From Ochrobactrum sp. Q0168 (lineage in GTDB: Bacteria; Pseudomonadota; Alphaproteobacteria; Rhizobiales; Rhizobiaceae): a DNA stretch of 64,000 nucleotides. A model generated the notes under the pieces. The model had not been told where the DNA came from and ran no database searches. It saw only the letters and a program-made list of their open reading frames with translations. A program made the translations under genes and the position numbers. This document shows positions 8,151 through 16,478 of this stretch, piece by piece. Every line of letters starts with the position of its first letter. The first letter of the stretch is position 1. The DNA lies in assembly GCF_016427605.1 (NCBI RefSeq), contig NZ_JAELXQ010000001.1, positions 250,860 through 314,859 of the forward strand, given 5' to 3'.

Positions 8151-8501
8151 ATGAGGCATTTCAATACAATCATGCAAAGCAAGACCGATGGCGGGAACGG
8201 GCCGGAAAACGGCACCGTTGTGGTCACGCGCACGCAGCCTAAAACCAAGAAGCCCAGCCTCTATCGTGTCCTGCTTCTAAACGACGACTACACCCCCATG
8301 GAGTTCGTCGTACATGTCCTGCAGCGTTTTTTCCAAAAAAGCCTTGATGATGCCACGCGCATCATGCTGCATGTTCACAATCACGGTGTCGGTGAATGCG
8401 GAGTATTTACATATGAAGTCGCCGAGACCAAAGTGAGCCAGGTCATGGATTTTGCCCGCCAGAATCAGCATCCGCTGCAATGCGTGATGGAGAAAAAGTG
8501 A
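8151..8501 (+). CDS. clpS: ATP-dependent Clp protease adaptor ClpS
   Basis: ClpS is the N-recognin that hands N-degron substrates to ClpA. The 116-residue product has a flexible head rich in Thr, Gly and Asn, then the folded core from about residue 38: [20 protein letters not shown] contains the binding-pocket residues Asn-Asp-Asp and Met, and [17 protein letters not shown] and [10 protein letters not shown] complete the family pattern. The start could be ATG 8151 or ATG 8172, and the frame is open from TTG 8136; none has a strong ribosome binding site. It ends six bases before clpA, as in most proteobacteria, so the two are cotranscribed. Many alphaproteobacteria have a second ClpS elsewhere. 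Confidence 0.93.
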   Translation: MRHFNTIMQSKTDGGNGPENGTVVVTRTQPKTKKPSLYRVLLLNDDYTPMEFVVHVLQRFFQKSLDDATRIMLHVHNHGVGECGVFTYEVAETKVSQVMDFARQNQHPLQCVMEKK

Positions 8502-8507
8502 GGTCTT

Positions 8508-10997
8508 ATGCCATCGTTCTCCCCCAGCCTTGAAAGGGCACTGCATCAAGCCCTGACCATCGCAAACGAGCGGCATCACGAATATGCCACGCTCGAACAT
8601 TTATTGCTTGCCCTGATCGACGATCAGGATGCTGGCGCAGTGATGCGCGCCTGCAACGTCGATCTGGAGCACCTCAAGCGCGTCGTTACTGATTATATCG
8701 ACCGCGAACTGGATAATCTCGTCACCGGCTATGACGAGGATTCAAAACCGACGGCCGCCTTCCAGCGTGTGATCCAGCGCGCTGTCATTCACGTTCAGTC
8801 TTCGAATCGCGAGGAAGTAACGGGCGCTAACGTGCTCGTCGCCATTTTCGCGGAGCGGGAAAGCCATGCTGCCTATTTCCTTCAGGAACAGCAGATGACC
8901 CGTTACGATGCCGTGAACTATATTTCGCACGGCATCTCCAAGCGTCCCCAGAGCAACGAAACGCGTTCGCCACGCGGAGCTGAAAGCCCGAGCGAAGAAC
9001 AGCGTCCCGGTGGAGATCAGGAAGAGGGACCGAAGAAAAAGCAGGACGCCCTGTCCGCTTACTGCGTCAACCTCAACGAGAAAGCCAAGGCCGGACGTAT
9101 CGATCCGTTGATCGGTCGCGACAGCGAAATCAGTCGGACGATCCAGGTCCTTTGCCGCCGCTCGAAGAACAACCCGCTTTATGTGGGTGATCCCGGCGTC
9201 GGCAAGACTGCCATTGCCGAGGGTCTCGCAAAGCGTATCGTGGAGGGGCAGGTTCCCGAAGCGCTTGCCGACGCGACGATTTTCTCGCTCGACATGGGCA
9301 CACTTCTGGCTGGAACGCGCTATCGCGGTGACTTTGAAGAACGTCTGAAGCAGGTCGTCAAGGAGCTTGAAGAGTTTCCCGGTGCGGTTCTGTTCATCGA
9401 CGAAATTCACACGGTCATCGGCGCTGGCGCGACTTCGGGCGGCGCGATGGATGCATCGAACTTGCTCAAGCCAGCGCTGTCATCCGGCGCGATCCGTTGC
9501 ATCGGATCGACGACCTATAAGGAATATCGCCAGTTCTTTGAGAAGGACCGGGCCCTTGTGCGTCGCTTCCAGAAGATCGACGTCAACGAGCCGTCGATCC
9601 CGGACGCTATCGAGATCATGAAGGGTCTGAAGCCCTACTTCGAGGATTTCCATAAGGTCAAATACACGGTCGATGCCATCAAGTCGGCGGTGGAATTGTC
9701 CGCCCGCTATATTTCGGATCGCAAGCTGCCCGATAAGGCCATCGACGTGATCGATGAAACCGGTGCCAGCCAGATGCTGTTGCCGGAAAACAAGCGCAAG
9801 AAGACCATCGGCGTGAAGGAAATCGAAGCGACCATCGCGACGATGGCCCGTATCCCGCCGAAGTCCGTCTCGAAGGATGACGAACTCGTCCTGTCGCATC
9901 TGGATGCGGAACTGAAGCGCGTCGTCTATGGTCAGGATCTGGCTATCGAAGCGCTGTCGGCCTCGATCAAGCTGGCCCGTGCGGGGCTGCGTGAACCGGA
10001 CAAGCCAATCGGCTCCTATCTGTTCTCCGGCCCTACCGGCGTCGGCAAGACGGAAGTCGCCAAGCAGCTTGCCACCTCGCTTGGTGTTGAGCTTCTGCGT
10101 TTCGACATGTCGGAATATATGGAGCGCCATACGGTTTCGCGGCTCATCGGTGCGCCTCCCGGCTATGTCGGTTTCGACCAGGGCGGTCTTTTGACCGACG
10201 GTGTCGATCAGCATCCGCATTGCGTGCTGCTGCTCGACGAAATCGAGAAGGCGCATCCGGACCTCTACAACATTCTGTTGCAGGTCATGGATCATGGCTC
10301 GCTGACCGACCATAACGGCAAGAAGATCGATTTCCGCAATGTGATCCTGATCATGACCACCAATGCCGGTGCGTCGGATATGGCCAGAGCGGCAATCGGT
10401 TTCGGCTCCACGCGGCGTGAAGGCGACGATATGGAAGCGATCAACCGGCTGTTCACGCCGGAGTTCCGCAACCGTCTTGATGCGATCATTCCGTTCGGTC
10501 CGCTGCCGGTTCCGGTCATTCATCAGGTCGTGCAGAAGTTCGTTCTGCAGCTCGAAGCACAGCTTGCCGAACGTGGTGTCACCTTCGAACTGACCGAAGG
10601 CGCAATCGCATGGCTGGCCGACAAGGGTTATGACGAACGCATGGGTGCGCGTCCGCTTGGACGTGTCATTCAGGAACACATCAAGAAGCCATTGGCCGAT
10701 GAAGTGCTGTTCGGAAAGCTCAAGCATGGCGGCACCGTGCGCGTCGACGTGATCACCAAGGCGGACGGCAAGACCGACCTGTCGCTGGAATCGGTCGCCG
10801 AGCAGCCGGTGAAGCCGAAGAAGGACATTCCGGCGGAGAAGAAGATTTCTCCTCGTCGGAAGGCCGCTCCGAAAAAGGCTGAAAAGGAAAAGGTTCTGGC
10901 CGGTAAGGACGAACCAGCTCCGAAACCAGCCGCCAAGGCGGCCCCTAAAGCTTCAGCCACCAAGTCGTCGGTGCCGAAAGTGCCGCGCAAGAAGTAA
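8508..10997 (+). CDS. clpA: ATP-dependent Clp protease ATP-binding subunit ClpA
   Basis: ClpA is the AAA+ unfoldase that feeds proteins into ClpP. The 829-residue product has the N-domain with two Clp repeats (about residues 1-145), a charged linker (about 145-175), the first AAA module with Walker A GDPGVGKTAIAEG near 227, and the second with GPTGVGKTEVAKQ near 508 and the Walker B stretch LLLDEIEKAHPD. The ClpP-contact loop should lie in the second module. The C-terminus carries a long extension of about 65 residues made mainly of Lys, Ala and Pro (about 765-829), beyond the usual ClpA end. GAGG five bases ahead of the ATG supports the start. A strong terminator follows. Confidence 0.96.
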   Translation: MPSFSPSLERALHQALTIANERHHEYATLEHLLLALIDDQDAGAVMRACNVDLEHLKRVVTDYIDRELDNLVTGYDEDSKPTAAFQRVIQRAVIHVQSSNREEVTGANVLVAIFAERESHAAYFLQEQQMTRYDAVNYISHGISKRPQSNETRSPRGAESPSEEQRPGGDQEEGPKKKQDALSAYCVNLNEKAKAGRIDPLIGRDSEISRTIQVLCRRSKNNPLYVGDPGVGKTAIAEGLAKRIVEGQVPEALADATIFSLDMGTLLAGTRYRGDFEERLKQVVKELEEFPGAVLFIDEIHTVIGAGATSGGAMDASNLLKPALSSGAIRCIGSTTYKEYRQFFEKDRALVRRFQKIDVNEPSIPDAIEIMKGLKPYFEDFHKVKYTVDAIKSAVELSARYISDRKLPDKAIDVIDETGASQMLLPENKRKKTIGVKEIEATIATMARIPPKSVSKDDELVLSHLDAELKRVVYGQDLAIEALSASIKLARAGLREPDKPIGSYLFSGPTGVGKTEVAKQLATSLGVELLRFDMSEYMERHTVSRLIGAPPGYVGFDQGGLLTDGVDQHPHCVLLLDEIEKAHPDLYNILLQVMDHGSLTDHNGKKIDFRNVILIMTTNAGASDMARAAIGFGSTRREGDDMEAINRLFTPEFRNRLDAIIPFGPLPVPVIHQVVQKFVLQLEAQLAERGVTFELTEGAIAWLADKGYDERMGARPLGRVIQEHIKKPLADEVLFGKLKHGGTVRVDVITKADGKTDLSLESVAEQPVKPKKDIPAEKKISPRRKAAPKKAEKEKVLAGKDEPAPKPAAKAAPKASATKSSVPKVPRKK

Positions 10998-11009
10998 AAA
11001 ACGTGAACA

Positions 11010-11044
11010 AACGGCCCCTCTTTGGAGGGGCCGTTTTCGTTTGA
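11010..11044 (+). terminator. Rho-independent terminator after clpA
   Basis: AACGGCCCCTC pairs with GAGGGGCCGTT across a three- to four-base loop and is followed by TTCGTTT. The stem is long and GC-rich. Confidence 0.88.
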
Positions 11045-11091
11045 AGTTTAAACTTATCGATCCTCAATCGATTCTATTCTAACGTGGCTTT

Positions 11092-11868
11092 ATGCCAGCG
11101 ACTCAACTTCCCAACCACTCTCCTGAACATGACATGACATCAGCGCATAGCGGTCAGCACTTGCGCTGGTTCCTGCGCGGTTGCGGGCGCATTGTCAGCA
11201 TTCCGTCTATCCTGCTGATGAGTTCGTTTGTCGGCTTTGCCGGGCTTGCTATCGAAAGCGGCATCTCGGTCGGGCAGGCGGTGTTCATGACGCTGACCAT
11301 CTGGGCGCTGCCCGCCAAGGTCGTGCTGATCGGCGCTATCAGTGCGGGGGCGACATTGCCTGCCGCTGCACTCGCTGTCGGCCTGTCGTCCGTGCGATTG
11401 ATGCCGATGGTAGTAGCGCTTCTGCCGGAACTCAAAGGACCGAACACGCGCAAGCTGACCCTGGCGGCGCTTTGCCATTTCGTGGCCGTGACGGCCTGGG
11501 TTATGGCGATGGAAGAGTTGCGCAACATTCCACGCGATATGCGCACCAGCTATTTTGCCGGGATCGGCTCGGTTCTGGTGGGCACCAATGCGCTGGTGGT
11601 GACAATTGTCTATATGCTGTCGTCTTCGTTTCCGCCGGTTGTGTTCGCGGCACTCTTCCTGCTGACGCCAATGTATTTTCTGACCTCGCTCTGGCGGTCG
11701 GCACGCGAACGGGCAGGGCAGGTTGCCATGGCGTCCGGCCTGCTGCTGTTTCCGCTCTTTCACCAGTTCATGCCGGGATATGACCTGCTCTGCACGGGCA
11801 TTGTCGGTGGTCTGATTGCCTTTGGCTTCCACCGGAAGCGCAGCTTGGCGAAGGAGAAGACGCAATGA
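11092..11868 (+). CDS. azlC: AzlC family protein, large subunit of branched-chain amino acid exporter
   Basis: AzlC with AzlD forms an exporter for branched-chain amino acids in the inner membrane. The 258-residue product has a short polar head and then at least six hydrophobic segments. Family marks are SFVGFAGLAIESGISVGQAV near residue 45, the WALPAKVVLIGAISAGA stretch and SSVRLMPMVVALLPEL. The start is unsure: ATG 11092 and ATG 11134 both lack a strong ribosome binding site. Its stop overlaps the start of the azlD partner by four bases (ATGA), showing coupling. Substrate is inferred from the family only. Confidence 0.88.
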   Translation: MPATQLPNHSPEHDMTSAHSGQHLRWFLRGCGRIVSIPSILLMSSFVGFAGLAIESGISVGQAVFMTLTIWALPAKVVLIGAISAGATLPAAALAVGLSSVRLMPMVVALLPELKGPNTRKLTLAALCHFVAVTAWVMAMEELRNIPRDMRTSYFAGIGSVLVGTNALVVTIVYMLSSSFPPVVFAALFLLTPMYFLTSLWRSARERAGQVAMASGLLLFPLFHQFMPGYDLLCTGIVGGLIAFGFHRKRSLAKEKTQ

Positions 11869-12212
11869 ACTGGGACAGTTTCGACAGCTGGTGGTGGCCG
11901 TTCGTCTTCATCATTCTGGCGGGATCGCTGCCAACCTATATCTTCCGTGTCATGGGCGTGATCGTTGGCGGACGAGTGCGCGAGGATTCCGAACTCCTCG
12001 TGCTGGTGCGCTGCGTTGCAACGGCGCTGGTCGCTGGCGTGATTGCGCAGCTTATTCTTTATCCGAACGGCGCTCTTGCGGATTCGCCGACCTGGCTGCG
12101 GATCGGAGCAGCCGGTGCAGGATTTGCCGCTTATCTGATAGCTGGCAAGCGTTTGCTCGTCGGCATCGCGGTCGCGGAAATCCTGCTGGTTACCGGTCTG
12201 TTGACGCTCTAA
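11865..12212 (+). CDS. azlD: AzlD domain protein, small subunit of branched-chain amino acid exporter
   Basis: This 115-residue membrane protein has three to four hydrophobic segments and the conserved early stretch SLPTYIFRVMGVIVGGRV of AzlD-type proteins. GGAG lies nine bases before the ATG at 11865. Its start overlaps the azlC stop, and the pair together make the export complex. It ends 12 bases short of the convergent HIT gene, with no strong terminator between; a short imperfect stem (CTCT...AGAG) is all that is visible there. Confidence 0.85.
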   Translation: MNWDSFDSWWWPFVFIILAGSLPTYIFRVMGVIVGGRVREDSELLVLVRCVATALVAGVIAQLILYPNGALADSPTWLRIGAAGAGFAAYLIAGKRLLVGIAVAEILLVTGLLTL

Positions 12213-12224
12213 AGATGAGTCTTA

Positions 12225-12647
12225 TCAGAGTGCTGCGCGGATTTTCTCAGCATTCGCTGAAAGAACGGGGGGATCTTCCATCTGGCCGGTATGCGGCTTG
12301 AGAGCGACGCCTTCAAAACGTGGAATGACGTGGAAATGCAGATGATAAACGGTCTGGCCGGAAGCCGGTTCGTTGAACTGCATGACGGTGACGCCATCGG
12401 CATTGAATGCCTTTTTCACGGCCTGTGCGATTTTCTGCACGGCTGCGATCACGACAGCCAGCGTTTCCGGCTTGGCGTCGAGCAGGTTGCGCGACGGTGC
12501 CTTCGGCACGACCAGCGTATGGCCGGCGCCCTGCGGCATCACATCCATGAAGGCGACGACATCGTCGGTTTCGTAGACGCGGGTAGACGGAATTTCACCG
12601 CGCAGGATTTTTGCGAAAATGTTGTTGTCGTCATAGGTGGCAGACAT
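12225..12647 (-). CDS. HIT family nucleotide-binding protein
   Basis: This is a histidine-triad protein of 140 residues, a family of hydrolases and transferases acting on nucleoside phosphoramidates and dinucleotides. The opening NNIFAKILRGEIPSTRVYE and the C-terminal active site HLHFHVIPR (His-X-His-X-His) are typical. I take the ATG at 12647 because GGAGAG lies just upstream; the frame reaches back to 12689 but that extension has no family support. It is monocistronic, convergent with azlD. Likely housekeeping, similar to E. coli HinT. Confidence 0.92.
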   Translation of the reverse strand: MSATYDDNNIFAKILRGEIPSTRVYETDDVVAFMDVMPQGAGHTLVVPKAPSRNLLDAKPETLAVVIAAVQKIAQAVKKAFNADGVTVMQFNEPASGQTVYHLHFHVIPRFEGVALKPHTGQMEDPPVLSANAEKIRAAL

Positions 12648-12716
12648 GCGATTCTCTCCAATGCTGGACTTTGCCAAATCTGACCGCATAGAGAGGTGTT
12701 AGGCAAGCTTCGATGG

Positions 12717-13907
12717 TCAGTCTTCGTGGCGATAGGGCGTATGTTCCTCCAGCGCCGCGTGAATCTGTTCAACCTCGCGCCGTTCCCGGTCGAGATAGTC
12801 GCGCACCGCATCCCGGAAACTTTCATTGACGATATAATGCGCGGAATGGGTGGTGACAGGCACATAGCCGCGCGCGAGCTTGTGTTCGCCCTGCGCGCCT
12901 GCTTCCACCACGCGCAGCTTGCGCTCGATGGCGAAATCGATGGCCTGATGATAGCAGACCTCGAAATGCAGGAAGGGATGATCCTCGATGCAGCCCCAGT
13001 GCCTGCCGAACAGCCTGTCGCCGCCGATGAAATTGATGGCGCCTGCAATATAGCGCCCGGCGCGTTTTGCCATGACCAGCAGAATATCCTCGGCCATGGT
13101 CTGGCCGATGAGCGAATAGAACTTTCGGTTGAGATAGGGGCGGCCCCATTTGCGGCTGCCTGTATCCATGTAAAAGGCAAAGAAATCGTCCCATACTGCT
13201 TCAGTCAGGTCGCTGCCGGTCAGCCATTCGATTTCAATACCGTCGGACAGGGCTTCGCGGCGTTCCTTTTTCAGCGCTTTGCGTTTGCGCGAAACAAGCT
13301 CTCCCAAAAAGTCATCATAATTGGAAAAGCCCTTGTTTATAAAATGAAACTGCTGATCTGTCCGATGAAGGAAGCCTGCGCGTTCAAGCGCTTTAATTTC
13401 CTCGGGTAGGGCAAAGGTTACATGCGCCGAGGATACGCCTGCCTGATCCGTCAACTCGCGCAAGCCGCCCGCCAGTGCCAGCCGCACGGCTTCGCCGTCA
13501 TAGGCAATATGGTTCAGCAGGCGCGGCCCGGTTGCGGGCGTGAAGGGAATAGCCGCCTGAAATTTAGGGTAGTAACGTCCGCCCGCGCGTTCAAACGCAT
13601 CAGCCCAGCCGTGGTCGAAAACATATTCGCCCTGGCTATGTCCCTTCAGATAATTCGGCACGACGCCGAGCAATTCGCCACGATTGTTCTCAAGACGCAG
13701 ATGACGCGGCAGCCAGCCAGCCTTTCGGGAAACGGAACCCGATTCCTCCAACGCGGACAGGAAAGCGCGGGTCGTAAAAGGATTATAATTCGCATCCTGC
13801 CGGGAGGCCCCGGCAAGACTGTTCCACTCGTCTTCCGTAAATTCGCTGATATTTTCAACGATGCGGAGAACGAAGCTTTCTTCACTGTGCGGATCTTCGT
13901 CGTTCAC
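12717..13907 (-). CDS. FemAB-like / GNAT-fold acyltransferase (DUF482)
   Basis: This protein of 396 residues belongs, by pattern, to the PF04339-type group related to FemAB and GNAT transferases. Marks are RHLRLENNRGELLGVVPNYL near the start, EYVFDHGWADAFERAG, YYPKFQAAIPFTPATG and FYMDTGSRKWGRPYLN. The biochemical role is unknown; FemAB relatives attach amino acids to peptidoglycan precursors, but that should not be assumed here. I chose the GTG at 13907 because AAAGGA stands six bases upstream and it avoids overlap with the preceding gene; an ATG at 13976 would overlap that gene by 53 bases. It is the third gene of a RidA-GDPD-FemAB-like run. Confidence 0.8.
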   Translation of the reverse strand: MNDEDPHSEESFVLRIVENISEFTEDEWNSLAGASRQDANYNPFTTRAFLSALEESGSVSRKAGWLPRHLRLENNRGELLGVVPNYLKGHSQGEYVFDHGWADAFERAGGRYYPKFQAAIPFTPATGPRLLNHIAYDGEAVRLALAGGLRELTDQAGVSSAHVTFALPEEIKALERAGFLHRTDQQFHFINKGFSNYDDFLGELVSRKRKALKKERREALSDGIEIEWLTGSDLTEAVWDDFFAFYMDTGSRKWGRPYLNRKFYSLIGQTMAEDILLVMAKRAGRYIAGAINFIGGDRLFGRHWGCIEDHPFLHFEVCYHQAIDFAIERKLRVVEAGAQGEHKLARGYVPVTTHSAHYIVNESFRDAVRDYLDRERREVEQIHAALEEHTPYRHED

Positions 13908-13923
13908 CGCAAATCCTTTGCTC

Positions 13924-14649
13924 TCAGGCGACCAGTGAGCGAGGGTCGAACCCTTCGAACGTGATCTGTTCGACATTGAGTTCGCTGTGCTTCTGCATTT
14001 CCCGGTCGCGCACGGTCCAGCTGATCACCGGCATATGCAGTTTTTCGCGCACGAAGGTGACGAACGGGTTCGGCAGGTGGTGCACATTATAGGATACGAA
14101 GGAAATGCCATGCGCGAGCATGGAGAAATGCGCCTCGAAATCCTGTGTACGCATGCCTTCCGCGGTCAGCCCGCCCGGAATCCCCGGCGCGTCGCTTGCG
14201 AAGCGGCGGATCAGATGATGATCGAACGACATGATGGCCGCTTCGCCCTTGTATCCGGCAAGTTCGCGGGCAACCGCTGCGACCAGCCCGTCGTCACGGC
14301 CTTCGATGCCTTTCAGCTCGATCACCAGCGGAACACGACCATCGACCAGATCAAGCATCTGGCGGAGCGTTGGCACCCGCTCAGCGGTGTCGCCGACATG
14401 AAGCGCGGTTGCTTCAGAAAGCGTCAGCTCACTGATACGCCCCTCGCGTCCGGCGAGACGCTGCAGGTCGTCGTCATGGAAAACAACCACGCCGCCGTCT
14501 TTCGTCAGATGCACGTCGCATTCGATGGCGAAGCCAGCCTTGGCGGCAGCTTCAAAGGCGGCGAGCGTGTTTTCCCAACGGGTCTTGTTCAGATCATGCA
14601 ATCCGCGATGCGCGATAGGGCGCTTTGCGAGCCAGTCGATGGAGGACAT
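13924..14649 (-). CDS. Glycerophosphodiester phosphodiesterase family protein
   Basis: This enzyme of 241 residues hydrolyses glycerophosphodiesters to glycerol 3-phosphate and an alcohol. The GDPD motifs are clear: AHRGLHDLNKTRWENTLAAF with the catalytic His-Arg and metal Glu, then ECDVHLTKDGGVVVFHDDDL with Glu, Asp and the second catalytic His. No signal peptide is seen, so it acts in the cytoplasm. Its ATG overlaps the RidA stop by one base (TAATG), and the FemAB-like gene follows after 16 bases, so the three are an operon. The cluster suggests housekeeping repair and lipid salvage, which is inference. Confidence 0.92.
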   Translation of the reverse strand: MSSIDWLAKRPIAHRGLHDLNKTRWENTLAAFEAAAKAGFAIECDVHLTKDGGVVVFHDDDLQRLAGREGRISELTLSEATALHVGDTAERVPTLRQMLDLVDGRVPLVIELKGIEGRDDGLVAAVARELAGYKGEAAIMSFDHHLIRRFASDAPGIPGGLTAEGMRTQDFEAHFSMLAHGISFVSYNVHHLPNPFVTFVREKLHMPVISWTVRDREMQKHSELNVEQITFEGFDPRSLVA

Positions 14650-15113
14650 TATGCAACCTCGATAATCGCTTCGACTTCAACCGGTGCGTTGAGTGGCAGG
14701 CTGGCGACGCCGACAGCGGAACGTGCATGTTTGCCCGCATCGCCCAGAACGGCGACGAGCAGATCGGACGCGCCATTGGCGACGAGATGCTGTTCAACGA
14801 AATCGGCGGTCGAAGACACGAACACGGTGATCTTCACGATCCGCTTGATCTTCTCAAGGTCGCCGAGTGCAGCCTTGGCCTGTGCCAGAATGTTCACGGC
14901 GCAGGCGCGCGCTGCAACCTGACCATGGGCCACCGTCAATTTGTCGCCAACCTGGCCGGTATGCACAAGTTTGCCATTTTCCAGCGGCAGCTGGCCCGAA
15001 GTGAGCAAAAGCGAGCCTGTTTCAGCAAAGGGAACATAGTTTGCGGCCGGTGCGGCCGCTACCGGCAAAGATATACCCAGGTTTTTCAGGCGGCTTTCGA
15101 TCGTATCGGTCAT
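14649..15113 (-). CDS. RidA family protein
   Basis: This is a YjgF/YER057c/UK114-type protein of 154 residues. Family members remove reactive enamine/imine intermediates from amino acid metabolism. The pattern LTSGQLPLENGKLVHTGQVG, the Ala-Arg-Ala-Cys-Ala-Val-Asn helix and the ending PLNAPVEVEAIIEVA are typical; the longer length and SRLKNLGI opening fit the Rid subgroup with YjgH-like extended N-terminus. The ATG at 15113 fits the family better than ATG 15134, although the frame is open to both. It is the first gene of the three-gene cluster and its stop overlaps the next start. Confidence 0.9.
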   Translation of the reverse strand: MTDTIESRLKNLGISLPVAAAPAANYVPFAETGSLLLTSGQLPLENGKLVHTGQVGDKLTVAHGQVAARACAVNILAQAKAALGDLEKIKRIVKITVFVSSTADFVEQHLVANGASDLLVAVLGDAGKHARSAVGVASLPLNAPVEVEAIIEVA

Positions 15114-15255
15114 TGCATTAATCCTTGCTTGCAAAGGGACTTCTCCGTCACCCTATAGGCAGAATCGGTGAAGCTTTTGGGAAGGGTGCGTTTTTTGCCT
15201 CGCTTCCGCCACGAGTTTTTTTATCATGCTTGTCAACTCATCGGGAGATTCATGT

Positions 15256-16107
15256 ATGCGTTTTTTGAAGCCGGGTTTTAAGGTGGCTGTTGCTGCAAGT
15301 GGAACCGCTGCCTGTGTGTGGGCTGGACTTGCGAGCGTGGCCCAAGCGGCTTCGACGGTAACGCTGGTTCCGCACCGCGCCGTTTACGATTTGACGCTGG
15401 ACCGCGCCGATGAAAAGTCGGGAATCAGTGGCCTGACGGGCCGCATGGTGTACGAGTTCAACGGATCGGCCTGCGAAGGCTATACCACCAACTTCCGTTT
15501 TGTGACCCGCATCGACATGGAAGAACAGCCGCAGCGTGTGACCGATCAGCAGACGACAACGTTTGAAGGTAATGACGGCAAGAGCTTCCGCTTCGTCAAC
15601 AAGACCTTTGTCGACAAGGAACTTGTCAAGGAAGTGCGGGGCGATGCCAAGCTTGAGGGTGGCAAGACGGTCGTGGAACTTTCAAAGCCGAAGGAAAACA
15701 AGATCGATCTGCGCGCAACGCAATTTCCGACGCAGCATATGGAAGAGTTGATCGGCAAGGCGGAAGCAGGCGAGAAGTTCTATCAGACGTCGCTGTTCGA
15801 TGCCTCTGAAGATGCCGACCGCGTGGTCGCCACCACGGTCGTCGTCGGCAAGGGGCAGAATCCATCCGATGACGAAACCAAGTTCATGGGCAAGTTTTCC
15901 AAGGATCCGGTCTGGCCCGTGACGATTGCCTATTTCGATGACAAGGAAAAACAGGACGGACTGCCGATCTACCGCATCAATTTCAAACTTTACCGCAACG
16001 GCATCACCCGCGACCTCACCATGGACTATGGTGACTTTGCCATGCGCGGCAAGCTGGTGAAGCTCGATGTATTCGACAAGGCTGACCAGAAGGCCGGCTG
16101 TAAATAG
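15256..16107 (+). CDS. eipB: Cell envelope integrity protein EipB (DUF1849)
   Basis: EipB is a periplasmic protein of the Rhizobiales, described in Brucella as needed for envelope integrity. The 283-residue precursor has a signal peptide ending around AQAAS (residue 31-33) and the opening PHRAVYDLTLDRA typical of the family. Two cysteines in the mature part, Cys73 and Cys282, match in position the conserved disulfide reported for Brucella EipB. The ATG at 15256 follows GGGAG; an earlier ATG at 15226 lacks one and would spoil the signal. The position directly upstream of rpsB agrees with Brucella gene order as I recall it. A terminator follows at 16138. Confidence 0.93.
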   Translation: MRFLKPGFKVAVAASGTAACVWAGLASVAQAASTVTLVPHRAVYDLTLDRADEKSGISGLTGRMVYEFNGSACEGYTTNFRFVTRIDMEEQPQRVTDQQTTTFEGNDGKSFRFVNKTFVDKELVKEVRGDAKLEGGKTVVELSKPKENKIDLRATQFPTQHMEELIGKAEAGEKFYQTSLFDASEDADRVVATTVVVGKGQNPSDDETKFMGKFSKDPVWPVTIAYFDDKEKQDGLPIYRINFKLYRNGITRDLTMDYGDFAMRGKLVKLDVFDKADQKAGCK

Positions 16108-16137
16108 TAAATCTAAAGTGACATAGATTTATATTGA

Positions 16138-16168
16138 GGCTACAATGCTAAGCATTGTGGCCTTTTTC
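16138..16168 (+). terminator. Rho-independent terminator after eipB
   Basis: GGCTACAATGC and GCATTGTGGCC pair over 11 positions with one G-U wobble and a TAA loop, followed by TTTTTC. Confidence 0.88.
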
Positions 16169-16190
16169 TATTAATTTATCGGATTTTTAT

Positions 16191-16247
16191 ATGAAAAAGA
16201 TAGTTTTTGCATTGCTGCTATCCTTGCTTGGCGTTTCTTTCTCGTAG
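16191..16247 (+). CDS. Orphan 18-residue signal-peptide-like ORF
   Basis: ATG at 16191 opens MKKIVFALLLSLLGVSFS followed directly by TAG at 16245-16247. The peptide is a textbook signal sequence head (Met-Lys-Lys then a hydrophobic run) but nothing follows. It may be the stub of a decayed exported protein gene, or a tiny membrane peptide. It lies between the eipB terminator and the rpsB leader, in AT-rich DNA unlike its neighbours. The upstream sequence CGGATTTTTAT has no strong ribosome binding site. I list it because of the sharp composition, with low confidence that it is translated. Confidence 0.35.
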   Translation: MKKIVFALLLSLLGVSFS

Positions 16248-16416
16248 AATTTCCGCCTTCGGGAAACCTGGTCGCGTCGCAAGCGTTGAAACGCCTTCAT
16301 CCTGCGACCGGATTGCGGTATGTTGGTCAAACGACTTGCAATTCATGGCGCGATCGGTTAACAGCGCGCCTATTCCACACACGGGATTGGGCTTTTGTCG
16401 GGAGAAATCCGGCAAA

Positions 16417-16456
16417 AACCTCCGGTGGCGAGCAATCGCCTCAGCCCGTGGAGGTT
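16417..16456 (+). promoter_or_regulatory. Two-tier hairpin in the rpsB leader
   Basis: AACCTCC (16417-16423) pairs with GGAGGTT (16450-16456), and inside it GGCGA (16427-16431) pairs with TCGCC (16436-16440) across a GCAA loop, a GNRA tetraloop. The structure ends 22 bases before the rpsB ATG and just ahead of its AAAAGGA ribosome binding site. Ribosomal protein leaders often bind their own product; S2 control of rpsB-tsf is known in E. coli. Whether this hairpin does that is inference. Confidence 0.4.
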
Positions 16457-16478
16457 AAACCGGAAAAGGAAAATAAAG

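Noticed and set aside
9480..10727. 415-codon minus-strand frame inside clpA
   Set aside because: Antisense to the AAA modules of clpA; no ribosome site and no domain.
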